This document shows, piece by piece, positions 25,029 through 34,024 of a stretch of 64,000 nt of DNA. Within the stretch, counting starts at the first letter, position 1, and each line of letters starts with the position of its first letter. The position numbers and the translations under genes are program-made. Source of the stretch: DATJPD01 sp035506575 (GTDB taxonomy: Bacteria; Pseudomonadota; Alphaproteobacteria; CACIAM-22H2); contig DATJPD010000055.1 in assembly GCA_035506575.1 (NCBI GenBank), positions 1-64,000 of the forward strand, read 5' to 3'. The notes under the pieces are model-generated. The model ran no database searches. It was not told the origin of the DNA and saw only the letters and a list, made by a program, of their open reading frames with translations.

Positions 25029-25745
25029 TCAAGGATCAGCCGGCGCGAGGGCCCGTCCGGTCTGTCCGGCGAAGCGCCACAGTGCGGCAAGGGCCGTCAG
25101 CGTGTCCGCGGCGACACCGAACAGCGCGGCGATCTGCCTGGGATCTCTGGTGAGCGCCGCGATGGTTGCAAGCGGGCGCACGGCACCCCCGCCGTCGAGG
25201 CTCGCGACGGCACTTTGCGGCAGCGCCCGCTCGGCCGGATCGGCCACCGCCCGAATCACCAGGAACGGCAGCGAGCGGCGTGCCGCCGCCCACGCCACAC
25301 CGTGAGTCTCCATATCAACGGCCGTGGCGCCGGTCCGCTGGCGGAGTTCGCGCTTTTCGTCCGTTGACGTGAGAATGCGATCGCTGCCCGCGATCGCCGC
25401 TCGATGCGGTGTCATGCCGCGGGCGCTCGATGCGACTCTGTCAGCCCATGCGGCATCGGCGGGCAGCCGGCGCCCATCGGGCAGGACGACCTCTCGCGCC
25501 AGCACGACCGTCCCGGGCCGCACCGCGGGATCGAGACCGCCGGCGATGCCGAAGCTGAGAAGCGCCGTAGCCCCCCGGCTGATGAGCGTGTCGGCCAGCC
25601 TTTCCGCCCGCGCGGCGCTCGCGCCGGCGTTCAGGATCCATAAATCCGCGGGCCGCCGAAACACCGGTGCCCGGGCCCGCAGAACGGTCCGCTCGATCGC
25701 AAGCCCTACGACCGCGCCCAGACACGCCACGCGGCCCCAACTCAC
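25029..25745 (-). CDS. hpnG: hopanoid-associated phosphorylase HpnG
   Basis: 238 aa nucleoside-phosphorylase fold (FGIAGGLDPAVRPGTVV and AVDMETHGVAWAA, the Met-Glu-Thr/Ser motif that contacts ribose). HpnG removes adenine from adenosylhopane to give ribosylhopane, on the way to bacteriohopanetetrol. GTG start at 25745 overlaps the shc stop by 4 bases, so it is translated in the same operon as shc. The family assignment rests on the fold plus this position. Confidence 0.85.
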   Translation of the reverse strand: MSWGRVACLGAVVGLAIERTVLRARAPVFRRPADLWILNAGASAARAERLADTLISRGATALLSFGIAGGLDPAVRPGTVVLAREVVLPDGRRLPADAAWADRVASSARGMTPHRAAIAGSDRILTSTDEKRELRQRTGATAVDMETHGVAWAAARRSLPFLVIRAVADPAERALPQSAVASLDGGGAVRPLATIAALTRDPRQIAALFGVAADTLTALAALWRFAGQTGRALAPADP

Positions 25746-27694
25746 ATCCCGTAGGGGACGCGCGAGGTCCGGCTACGCGTGAGATTGCGATAGCGCGCCA
25801 GGGCCCACAGCGGAAAATAATGTGCGTATCCGTGGTAGCGAAGATAGAACACGGCGGGAAAACCGACCGCGGTGTACCAGTCTTCGGGCCAGCGCTCGCC
25901 GCCGCGCGCGTGCGCCAGCAGGTAATCAATGCCGCGCTCGACCTCCGGTCTGCCGACTTCGCCCACCGCCATCAGCCCCAACAGAGCCCAGGCGGTCTGC
26001 GACGGCGTGCTTGCCTTGCATTCGCTGCGGCGCTCCAGCCAGTACGTGGCGCCGTCTTCGCCCCAGCCCCCGTCCGCGCGCTGCCGCGACAGCAGGAACG
26101 CGACCGCGCGTCGCACCTCCGGTGCTTGCCGATCAACCCCTGCGGCATTGAGCGCGCATAGCACCGACCAGGTCCCGTAAATGTAATTCGTCCCCCAGCG
26201 CCCGAACCAGGAACCGTCGGCTTCCTGTTCTCGTCGCAGGAAGGCGAGGCCCCGCTTGATCGCGTCGCGGCCGTGCGGATCGCGCGACTGGGCGAGCATG
26301 CTGATGCAGCGCGCGCTGACGTCCGCCGTAGGGGGGTCCAGAAGCGCACGATGATCGGCGAACGGAATATGATTGAGGATGAAATACGTGTTCTCGGCAT
26401 CGAACGCACCCCAGCCGCCGTTCGCCGACTGCATGCCGATGATCCACTCCGACGCCCGGGCCAGCGCCTCGGCATAACGATTGTCATCGCCTTTGACGCG
26501 GTCGAAGACCATGGCGACGACGGCGGTGTCGTCGACGTCGGGGTAATAATCGTTGCGATACTGGAACGCCCAGCCGCCCGGCCGCGTGGTCGGTCGCGTG
26601 GAGGCCCAATCGCCGATGACGTCCGTGATCTGGCGCTCGGCGAGCCACGCGAGTGCGCGCGACACCACGGGCCCGTCGTTCGGCTCTCCTGCCTCGACCA
26701 TCGCGTGCAGCGCAAGGGACGTATCCCACACCGGCGACAGGCAGGGTTGGCAATAGGCGCTATCGCCGTCCACAACCAGCAACTTGCGAAGCGCCGACTT
26801 GGCGGTCAGCAGATCGGGATGCTGCTGCGGATAGCCGAGCGCGTCATACGCCATCACCGTGTTGGCGATGGCGGGGAAGATGCCACCCAGCCCGTCGTCG
26901 CCGTTCAGACGCGGCCTGATCCACTCCACGGCCGCCGCGATGGCGCGCTCGCGCGCGTGTTGCGGCAGGACCGGTTCGACCAGCTTGAGCACCCGGTCGA
27001 TCAGCAGGAACAGCTGTCCGATCGGCGAGCCGGTCGGGTTGCGCAGCGCCGGTACGTCGTCCCAGGGCGAGGTGACGAACAGCTCGTCGAGGTTGACGCC
27101 CCGCGGATTGCGCGCCCGCGGCTTGAGCGCCATCAGGATGAGAAGCGGGACGATCACCGTGCGCGACCAATACGACACCCGGTCGAGGTTGAACGGGGCC
27201 GAGGACGGCAGCAGCATCATCTCGACCGGCATGCGGGGGACCGCATCCCACGGCATCAGCCCGAACAAAGCCAATGCGATGCGCGTGAACACGTTGCAGT
27301 TGCTGGCTCCGCCTTGCGCCAGGATCGCGGCGCGTGCGCGGCGCATGTGCGGCGCTTCCGGGTCGTCGCCGACGAGCTTGAGCGCGAAATACGCCTTCAC
27401 CGTGGCGCTGAGATCGATGTCGCCTTCGTAGAACAGTGGCCAGCCGCCATGCCGCCCCTGGATGGCGCGCAGGTAGCGCGCGATCTTCTGCTCGAGCTCC
27501 GGTTCGATCTCGCCGAGGTAGTGCCCGAGCATGATGTACTCGGACGGAATCGTCGCATCGGCCTCGAGCTCATAGACCCAATGGCCGTCCGCCGCCTGGC
27601 GGCGCCGCAGGACATCGCGCGTCTGCGCAATGACCGCATCGATCGCATCGTCCCGGGTCTCGGTTCGAGTCTGGTCCCAAGCTGTTGATAGCAT
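25742..27694 (-). CDS. shc: squalene-hopene cyclase
   Basis: 650 aa (normal ~630-680). Class II triterpene cyclase: catalytic DVDDTA at residues 386-391, in place of D374-D377 of the Alicyclobacillus enzyme; QW repeats across both alpha-barrels (GHWVYELEAD, GGWPLFYEGD, GSWFGRWGTNYIYGT, GGWGEDGATYW); membrane-entry region intact. Converts squalene to hopene/hopanol at the inner membrane. Divergent from hpnA across a 156-base spacer in which no convincing promoter can be assigned. Confidence 0.97.
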   Translation of the reverse strand: MLSTAWDQTRTETRDDAIDAVIAQTRDVLRRRQAADGHWVYELEADATIPSEYIMLGHYLGEIEPELEQKIARYLRAIQGRHGGWPLFYEGDIDLSATVKAYFALKLVGDDPEAPHMRRARAAILAQGGASNCNVFTRIALALFGLMPWDAVPRMPVEMMLLPSSAPFNLDRVSYWSRTVIVPLLILMALKPRARNPRGVNLDELFVTSPWDDVPALRNPTGSPIGQLFLLIDRVLKLVEPVLPQHARERAIAAAVEWIRPRLNGDDGLGGIFPAIANTVMAYDALGYPQQHPDLLTAKSALRKLLVVDGDSAYCQPCLSPVWDTSLALHAMVEAGEPNDGPVVSRALAWLAERQITDVIGDWASTRPTTRPGGWAFQYRNDYYPDVDDTAVVAMVFDRVKGDDNRYAEALARASEWIIGMQSANGGWGAFDAENTYFILNHIPFADHRALLDPPTADVSARCISMLAQSRDPHGRDAIKRGLAFLRREQEADGSWFGRWGTNYIYGTWSVLCALNAAGVDRQAPEVRRAVAFLLSRQRADGGWGEDGATYWLERRSECKASTPSQTAWALLGLMAVGEVGRPEVERGIDYLLAHARGGERWPEDWYTAVGFPAVFYLRYHGYAHYFPLWALARYRNLTRSRTSRVPYGM

Positions 27695-27850
27695 GTAATA
27701 TTCTGAGGTAAAGAAGCGCTGTCACCTTAACGATCGTACTGCGCCCGTCAAGCGGTATCGCCGTGCAAAGAAACGGCTGGCGGTCGCGGTTCGGGCCCCG
27801 TAGAACCAAATCCTCCCCCGGTTCCATATAGGGGCTGCGGGCACGATTGC

Positions 27851-28861
27851 ATGCAAACACAGCTTTCCAGCGAGCGCATTCTGGTCACGGGCGGAACCGG
27901 CTTCATCGGCTCGGCGGTCGTGCGGGCGTTGCTGGATCTCGGCGCCCATGTCCGCGTGCTGGTGCGCCCGGCCAGCGACCGCAGGAATCTCGCAGGCCTG
28001 CCCGTCGACTTCGCCACCGGGGACCTCTCCGACGCGCCATCCTTGGGGCCGGCGCTTTCGGGGTGTACCGGCCTGTTTCACGTCGCCGCCGACTACCGGC
28101 TCTGGGTACCGGACCCTCGCGTCATGTACCGCGCCAACGTCGACGGCACGCGCGAATTGATGCAGGCCGCCCTGGACGCCGGGGTGCGGCGGATCGTCTA
28201 CACCAGCAGCGTCGCCGTGCTCGGGCTGCACGATGACGGCCAGCCTGCCGATGAGACGACGCAGGCCACGCTCGAGGAGATGATCGGGCCGTACAAGCGC
28301 TCCAAATTCCTCGCCGAAGCCGAGGTGCAGCGGCTGGTCGCCGAACGGCACCTGCCCGCCGTCATCGTCAATCCCTCGACCCCGGTCGGGCCGCGCGATG
28401 CGAAGCCGACGCCGACCGGCCGCATGATCGTCGAGGCCGCGTCGGGGCGCATGCCTGCGTTCGTCGATACCGGCCTAAACCTGGTCCATGTCGACGACGT
28501 GGCGCGTGGCCATATCGCTGCCTTCGAGCGCGGGCGGGTCGGCGAGCGCTACATCCTGGGCGGCGAGAACCTCACCTTGGCGGAGATGCTCCGCATGATC
28601 GCCGAGCTCACGGGGCGGCGCAAACCCTGGCTGCAGGTGCCGCGCGCGGCCATCTATCCGGTCGCGATTGCCGCCGAGGCGACAGCCCGCATCACGGGCG
28701 GCGAGCCGTTCGTGACCGTCGATGGGCTGCGCCTGGCGAAGAAGAAGATGTTTTTTTCGTCGGCCAAGGCCATCCGTGAGCTCGGCTACCGGCCAGGGCC
28801 GGTCCGCCAGGCGCTCGAGGATGCGATCGCCTGGTTCCGTGCCGAGGAATACTGCGCGTGA
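27851..28861 (+). CDS. hpnA: hopanoid-associated sugar epimerase HpnA
   Basis: 336 aa extended short-chain dehydrogenase: GGTGFIGSAVVRALLD nucleotide motif (about residues 14-29), ADYRLWVPDP, YKRSKFLAE catalytic Tyr-Lys, and NPSTPVGPRDAKPTPTGR, all distinctive for HpnA. Function is still debated; it is a dehydrogenase/epimerase homologue. Its stop overlaps the hpnB GTG start in GTGA. No clear Shine-Dalgarno before its ATG. Confidence 0.92.
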   Translation: MQTQLSSERILVTGGTGFIGSAVVRALLDLGAHVRVLVRPASDRRNLAGLPVDFATGDLSDAPSLGPALSGCTGLFHVAADYRLWVPDPRVMYRANVDGTRELMQAALDAGVRRIVYTSSVAVLGLHDDGQPADETTQATLEEMIGPYKRSKFLAEAEVQRLVAERHLPAVIVNPSTPVGPRDAKPTPTGRMIVEAASGRMPAFVDTGLNLVHVDDVARGHIAAFERGRVGERYILGGENLTLAEMLRMIAELTGRRKPWLQVPRAAIYPVAIAAEATARITGGEPFVTVDGLRLAKKKMFFSSAKAIRELGYRPGPVRQALEDAIAWFRAEEYCA

Positions 28862-30006
28862 GTGCCGGCCTGTCGCTCGGCGCCCTGTGCGCCGCCATCT
28901 GGCTGTACCTGCTCGTGGGCCGCGGACGGTTCTGGCGAGGGTGGACCGAGCCCGCCGCACCCGTGCTCGACTCGTACCCGGCCGTCCTTGCGGTGATCCC
29001 TGCGCGCGACGAGGCCGCGGTCATCGGCCGCGCGGTGCTGTCCTTGTTCGGACAAGCCTATCCGGGGCCGTTGCACGTCGTCGTCGTCGACGACCACAGC
29101 CGGGACGGAACCGCCGAGGTGGCGCGTCGTGCCGCGGCCGATGCGAACGCGACCGACCGGCTGTCGATCGTTCCGGCGCCGCCGCTGCCCGCCGGCTGGA
29201 GCGGCAAGGTATGGGCGATGGAGGCCGGGTTCCGGCACGCGCAGGCGCACGCGACCGGCGCCCCATATCTCCTGTTCACCGATGCCGACATCGAGCATGG
29301 GCCGGACGCGGTGCGGCGGCTCGTGGCGCGTGCCGAAGCCGGGCGCCTGGCGCTCGTCTCGCTGATGGTCCGCCTGCGCACGCGGTCGTTCGCCGAGCGC
29401 GCCTTGGTGCCGGCCTTCGTGTTTTTCTTCCGCATGCTCTACCCGTTCGCATGGGCGAACGACCCCGCCTCTCCGGTCGCCGCGGCCGCCGGCGGGTGCA
29501 TGCTGTTGCATCGCACGGCCTTGGAGGCGATCGGCGGGTTTTCCGTCCTGCGCAGCGCGTTGATCGACGACTGCGCGCTGGCGCGGGCCGTCAAGCCGCA
29601 TGGTCCGATCCGTCTCGACGTGGCCGACAGCACGGCGAGCCTGCGCAGCTATGACACGCTTGGCGACATGTGGCGGCTGATCGCGCGCACCGCCTATGAC
29701 GAGCTCCGGTACTCTCCCCTCCGGTTGCTCGCGGCCGTCGCCGGAATGGCGCTCGTCTTCCTTGCGCCTCCGCTGCTGGCACTGTTTGCGCGGGGCGGCG
29801 CTGCCTGGCTCGGCGCTGTTTCCTGGGCGGCCATGGCGGTCGCGTTCGTTCCCTGTCTTCGGTATTACCGCGCCTCGCTCGCGTGGGCGCCTGCGTTGCC
29901 GCTGATCGCTCTGTTCTACACTGCTGCCACGGTCGATTCCTGGCGCCGGCACGTGGTCGGCCGCAGCGGCGAATGGAAGGGCCGCGTACGCGGGGCGGCG
30001 TCATGA
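28858..30006 (+). CDS. hpnB: hopanoid biosynthesis glycosyltransferase HpnB
   Basis: 382 aa. An N-terminal hydrophobic segment, then a GT2 fold (VIPARDEAAVIGRAVLSLF, VVVDDHSRDGT, FTDADIEHGPDAV, and GGFSVLRSALIDDCALARAVK), and three to four C-terminal transmembrane helices. Member of the hpnA-B-C-D operon; the sugar it transfers is not established. GTG start at 28858. Confidence 0.92.
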   Translation: MSAGLSLGALCAAIWLYLLVGRGRFWRGWTEPAAPVLDSYPAVLAVIPARDEAAVIGRAVLSLFGQAYPGPLHVVVVDDHSRDGTAEVARRAAADANATDRLSIVPAPPLPAGWSGKVWAMEAGFRHAQAHATGAPYLLFTDADIEHGPDAVRRLVARAEAGRLALVSLMVRLRTRSFAERALVPAFVFFFRMLYPFAWANDPASPVAAAAGGCMLLHRTALEAIGGFSVLRSALIDDCALARAVKPHGPIRLDVADSTASLRSYDTLGDMWRLIARTAYDELRYSPLRLLAAVAGMALVFLAPPLLALFARGGAAWLGAVSWAAMAVAFVPCLRYYRASLAWAPALPLIALFYTAATVDSWRRHVVGRSGEWKGRVRGAAS

Positions 30007-31688
30007 GCGCCATCGAGACGCCGTCGGGCAAGACCGCCTCCGACGAGAACTTTCCCGTCGGCTCTGCCCTGATCCGCGCCGACCTGCGGCCCTTCGTCCA
30101 CACGTTCTACGATTTTGCGCGCGCCGCCGACGACATCGCGGACAACCCGGCGCTGCCCGCCGATGACAAGGTGCGTCGGCTCGATCTGATGGCGCAGATC
30201 GTCAAGGGATCCACGGGCGATGGATCGCCGGCGGCGTCGCGCATGCGCGACAGGCTCGCCGCCACGGGGCTCAGCCGCCAGCATTGCCTGGACCTCCTGC
30301 GCGCATTCACGCTCGACGCCACGAAGCTCCGCTACGCGAACTGGGACGAGCTGATGGAGTATTGCCGCTACTCCGCGTCCCCGGTGGGGCGCCAGGTGCT
30401 CGATCTTCACGGCGAGGCCGAGACGACGTGGCCGACCAACGATGCCCTGTGCTCGGCGCTGCAGGTGATCAATCATCTGCAGGACTGCGGCCAGGATTAC
30501 CGGAACCTCGACCGCGTCTATATCCCGCTGGATCATCTCGAGGCGGCCGGCGCCTCGGTCTCCGACCTCGCGCGGCCAACCACGACCCCCGCGCTGCGCC
30601 GGTGCCTCGATGGCCTGCTCGACAGGACGGCCGAGCTGGTGGCGACCGCGGAAGGCTTTCCGCCGCTGGTGGTCGATACCTGGCTCCGCTGCGAGACGGC
30701 GATCATCGTCCGGCTGGCCCGCCGCCTCGTCCGCCGCCTTCGCCGCGGCGATCCCCTGCGCCGCCGCGTGAAGCTGACCAAGTCCGACATCCTCCTCGCC
30801 ATGATCGGCGGCGTCGCCTGGGGGTTGACCACGCGCGGTGAGACGCCCGTCAGCGATGAGGATGCGCGCGCCGTCACCGAACGGGTGCGTTCGGCGGGGA
30901 CGTCGTTCTATCACGCGATGCGGATGCTTCCCGCACCGCGCCGCGCCGCCATGTATGCGATCTATGCGTTCTGCCGCGACGTCGACGACATCGCCGACGA
31001 CCTCGAAGACCCCGCGGCAAAAGAGGCAGGCCTCGCGGCCTGGCGTACCGAGATCGAGGCGCTTTATGCGGGCCGGCCCACGCGCGCGGTGACGCGCGCG
31101 CTGGCCGATCCCGTGCGTCGCTACCGGCTGCGCAAGGAGGATTTCCTCGCCATCATCGACGGCATGGAGATGGACGCACGGGCGCCGTGGTCGCTCATGA
31201 GCATGGCGGAGCTCGATCTCTACTGCGACCGTGTGGCGAGTGCGGTCGGACGCCTCTCGGTGCGCGCCTTCGGCGCCATCGATCCGGCGGCCGATCGCGT
31301 CGCGGCGTCGCTTGGGCGCGCGCTGCAGCTCACCAATATCCTGCGCGACGTGTCCGAAGATGCCGAGCGTGGGCGCGTCTATCTGCCGCGCGAAATGCTG
31401 GCCGCCCACGGCATTCCCGAAGCGCCGCTCGGCGCCATTCTGGGCCACGCGGCGCTGCCCGAGGTGTGTGCCAAGCTCGCCGACCTGGCGCAGCGGCATT
31501 TCGAGGACGCGCGGGCCGCGATGCGCCTCTGCCCGCGCCGCACCATGCGGCCCGCCGCGATCATGGGCGCGATGTACTGGTCGATTTTCAGGCGCCTGAA
31601 AAAGCGCGGCTGGGACGTGACCGGCGCACGGCCGCGGATCCCGGCGCTCGTGAAGCTCGGAATCGTCCTGCGCTACGGATTGATCTGA
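30003..31688 (+). CDS. hpnC-hpnD: fused HpnC-HpnD squalene/phytoene synthase-like protein
   Basis: One continuous frame of 561 aa whose ATG at 30003 overlaps the hpnB stop (ATGA). Residues ~1-280 correspond to HpnC: FYDFARAADDIADN (acid residues at 43, 44 and 47) and the second Mg-binding motif HLQDCGQDYRNLDRVYIP (D161 and D165). Residues ~285-561 correspond to HpnD: FCRDVDDIADD (326-333) and QLTNILRDVSEDAERGRVYLP (D449 and D453), plus the C-terminal membrane-proximal RTMRPA. HpnD makes presqualene diphosphate and HpnC converts it to hydroxysqualene. Normally two separate genes of ~280 codons; there is no stop or usable start at the junction (~residues 275-290). hpnE is not present next to it. 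Confidence 0.93.
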   Translation: MSAIETPSGKTASDENFPVGSALIRADLRPFVHTFYDFARAADDIADNPALPADDKVRRLDLMAQIVKGSTGDGSPAASRMRDRLAATGLSRQHCLDLLRAFTLDATKLRYANWDELMEYCRYSASPVGRQVLDLHGEAETTWPTNDALCSALQVINHLQDCGQDYRNLDRVYIPLDHLEAAGASVSDLARPTTTPALRRCLDGLLDRTAELVATAEGFPPLVVDTWLRCETAIIVRLARRLVRRLRRGDPLRRRVKLTKSDILLAMIGGVAWGLTTRGETPVSDEDARAVTERVRSAGTSFYHAMRMLPAPRRAAMYAIYAFCRDVDDIADDLEDPAAKEAGLAAWRTEIEALYAGRPTRAVTRALADPVRRYRLRKEDFLAIIDGMEMDARAPWSLMSMAELDLYCDRVASAVGRLSVRAFGAIDPAADRVAASLGRALQLTNILRDVSEDAERGRVYLPREMLAAHGIPEAPLGAILGHAALPEVCAKLADLAQRHFEDARAAMRLCPRRTMRPAAIMGAMYWSIFRRLKKRGWDVTGARPRIPALVKLGIVLRYGLI

Positions 31689-31691
31689 CGG

Positions 31692-32837
31692 TCAGTCGTC
31701 GCCGGCTTCGGCCTTGGCGGCGTGGTGGTTGCGCAGCCGCGCCAGCGCGTCTTCCACGTGACGCGAGAAGACGAACTGCGCCGGCCGCTGCTCGGCCAGC
31801 GGGATTTCCGGCGCCATCGGCCCCGAGGTCGCCACGCCTCGCAGACTGACGGTCAGCGCCTTCAGCGGATGGCGCACCGCATCGGCCACCGCCGTCGCCT
31901 CATAGCCGCAATGGACCATGCAGTCCGCGCATTTCTCGTAATTGCCGGTGCCGTAGCTGTCCCAGTCCGTCTCCTCCATCAGCTCGCGGAAGGTCTTCAC
32001 ATAGCCTTCGCCGAGCAGATAGCAGGGCCGCTGCCAGCCGAAATAGTTGCGCGTCGGGTTGCCCCACGGCGTGCAGCGATACGATTGGTTGCCGGCCAGG
32101 AAGTCGAGGAACAGCGAGGACTGGCCGAACGCCCAGCGCTTGCCGCCCTCGCCGCGGCGGAAGATGTCGCGGAACAGCTGCTTCGTGTTCTGGCGCGCGA
32201 GGAAGTGCGTCTGGTTCGGCGCGCGCTCATAGGCGTAGCCGGGCGAGACGGTGATGCCGTCGATTCCGATCTCCTTCACGTCGTCGAAGAAGCGCGCGAC
32301 GCGCTCGGGCTCGGCGGTCGAGAACAGGGTGCAATTGATGTTGACGCGGAAGCCGCGCGCTTTCGCCGCGCGGATTGCCTCCACCGCGCGGTCATATACG
32401 CCGGTCTGGCAGACCTCGTGGTCGTGCGTTTCACGGTCGCCATCCAGGTGGATCGACCACGTGAAATAGGGACTCGGCTTGAACAGGTCGAGCTTCTTCT
32501 CGATGAGCAGCGCGTTCGAGCACAAATAGACGAAACGGCCTTGCTTGATCAGCCCTTCGACGATCTGGTCGATCTCTTTGTGCAGCAGCGGCTCGCCGCC
32601 GGCGATGGAGACGACCGGTGCTCCGCATTCCGCCGCGGCGTCGAGGCACTCCTTGACGCTCAGGCGCTGGTTGAGGATCTCGTCGGGATAGTCGATCTTG
32701 CCGCAGCCGGCGCAGGCCAGATTGCAGCGGAACAACGGCTCGAGCATCAGCACGAGCGGATATCGCTTCCGCCCGATGAGGTGCTGACGCACGACATACC
32801 AACCGACGCTGACCTGTTGCCGAATCGGGATACCCAT
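31692..32837 (-). CDS. hpnH: adenosyl-hopene transferase HpnH (radical SAM)
   Basis: 381 aa. Radical-SAM cluster CNLACAGC (C38, C42, C45), GGEPLL, and SPASM-like C-terminal CTPWGNPTRNYFGWQRPCYLL and ...CADCMVHCGYEATAV cysteines. It adds the 5'-deoxyadenosyl group to hopene, giving adenosylhopene. Shine-Dalgarno AAGGGG lies before the ATG. Its stop is 3 bases from the stop of the convergent hpnCD gene. Confidence 0.96.
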   Translation of the reverse strand: MGIPIRQQVSVGWYVVRQHLIGRKRYPLVLMLEPLFRCNLACAGCGKIDYPDEILNQRLSVKECLDAAAECGAPVVSIAGGEPLLHKEIDQIVEGLIKQGRFVYLCSNALLIEKKLDLFKPSPYFTWSIHLDGDRETHDHEVCQTGVYDRAVEAIRAAKARGFRVNINCTLFSTAEPERVARFFDDVKEIGIDGITVSPGYAYERAPNQTHFLARQNTKQLFRDIFRRGEGGKRWAFGQSSLFLDFLAGNQSYRCTPWGNPTRNYFGWQRPCYLLGEGYVKTFRELMEETDWDSYGTGNYEKCADCMVHCGYEATAVADAVRHPLKALTVSLRGVATSGPMAPEIPLAEQRPAQFVFSRHVEDALARLRNHHAAKAEAGDD

Positions 32838-32873
32838 GAATGCCCCTTGGAGCCCGCCACCAAACCCTGAGTG

Positions 32874-33794
32874 TTAAGAAAGCTGCGCTGGGAGCCGGAA
32901 GTGGATGTTCTCTTCCCGGCCCGGCAGGATCGAGACGCGAATATCTGTATATTTACCTAGGGCGTCAATAAGCTCCTCGACAAGCCTCTCGGGGGCCGAG
33001 GCGCCGGCCGTGATGCCCAGGGTGTTCACGCCGTCGAGCCAGCGCCAGTCGAGCGCGTCGACGTCTTCGATCAGGTAGCTGGGCACGCCACGCTCGGCCG
33101 CGATCTCCCGCAGGCGGTTCGAATTCGAGCTGTTCGACGCTCCGATAACAAGGATCGCATCGGCGAGTTCCGCCAGCTCGCGCACCGCGACCTGGCGGTT
33201 CTGCGTGGCATAGCAGATGTCCTTGGTGTTCGGCCCGACGATGTTGGGAAACCGGGCGCGGAGCGCGTCCACGATCTGCCGGGTGTCGTCGATGCTGAGC
33301 GTGGTCTGGGTCACGTACGCAAGCCGGCTCGAATCCGTGACCTCGAGTTCCTCGACGTCTTCCACTTTGGAGACGAGATGCACCACGCCGGGGATCTGGC
33401 CGATCGTGCCGATGACCTCGGGGTGGCCGGCATGCCCGATCAGCACCACCTCGCGGCCGCGCGAGGCATAGCGCTGCCCCTCGAGATGGACCTTCTCGAC
33501 CAGCGGGCAGGTGGCATCGATGACCTGCAGCCCGCGGCCGGTGGCCGCCTCCTCGACCGCATGCGACACGCCATGGGCGCTGAAGATCGTCACCGCACCT
33601 TCCGGGATCTCGTCGAGCTCCTCGACGAATCGGGCGCCCTTGGCCTTCAGGCTTTCGACCACGTGGCGGTTGTGCACGATCTCATGGCGCACGTAGACCG
33701 GTGCGCCGTATCGTTCGATCGCGCGTTCGACGATCTCGATCGCACGGACGACGCCGGCACAAAATCCGCGCGGCTGGGCCAGGATGATTTGCAT
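32874..33794 (-). CDS. ispH: 4-hydroxy-3-methylbut-2-enyl diphosphate reductase
   Basis: 306 aa (LytB). Last step of the MEP pathway, making IPP and DMAPP. [4Fe-4S] ligands C12 (RGFCAGVVRAI), C96 (DATCPLVEKVH) and C194 (KDICYATQNRQ), with the conserved HEIVHN and GITAGASAPE motifs. Lying between hpnH and hpnI it supplies the isoprenoid units for squalene; such pairing with hpn genes is common. Confidence 0.97.
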   Translation of the reverse strand: MQIILAQPRGFCAGVVRAIEIVERAIERYGAPVYVRHEIVHNRHVVESLKAKGARFVEELDEIPEGAVTIFSAHGVSHAVEEAATGRGLQVIDATCPLVEKVHLEGQRYASRGREVVLIGHAGHPEVIGTIGQIPGVVHLVSKVEDVEELEVTDSSRLAYVTQTTLSIDDTRQIVDALRARFPNIVGPNTKDICYATQNRQVAVRELAELADAILVIGASNSSNSNRLREIAAERGVPSYLIEDVDALDWRWLDGVNTLGITAGASAPERLVEELIDALGKYTDIRVSILPGREENIHFRLPAQLS

Positions 33795-33913
33795 ATGCGC
33801 CGGGAATCGTCAGCTGTTGATAGAACTGTCGGATTCTAGCAAGCACTGCCGAAACAACAAGCGCGCCGACTATCCGGGTGCGGCAGAGCAAGTCTGTAAA
33901 TCCATGATTTCTT

Positions 33914-33934
33914 TGTGGGAAAGGCCCACATTTT
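33914..33934 (+). terminator. small hairpin with T-tract in the ispH-hpnI spacer
   Basis: TGTGGG-AAAGG-CCCACA followed by TTTT at 33931-33934, in the 230-base divergent spacer 33795-34024. Both flanking genes transcribe away from it, so it is not an obvious gene-end terminator; it could be an attenuator in the hpnI leader or chance. Confidence 0.35.
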
Positions 33935-34024
33935 AGTCAAACTGAGGCACCGGCCTTACCAAGTGGCCGCCCGCTTGCTGCTAAACTGGGCTCGAAGGTC
34001 TACCTCGCCCCCAACCGATCGCCC

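Noticed and set aside
26273..27688. 471-residue plus-strand frame over shc
   Set aside because: Antisense to squalene-hopene cyclase; no recognisable domain.
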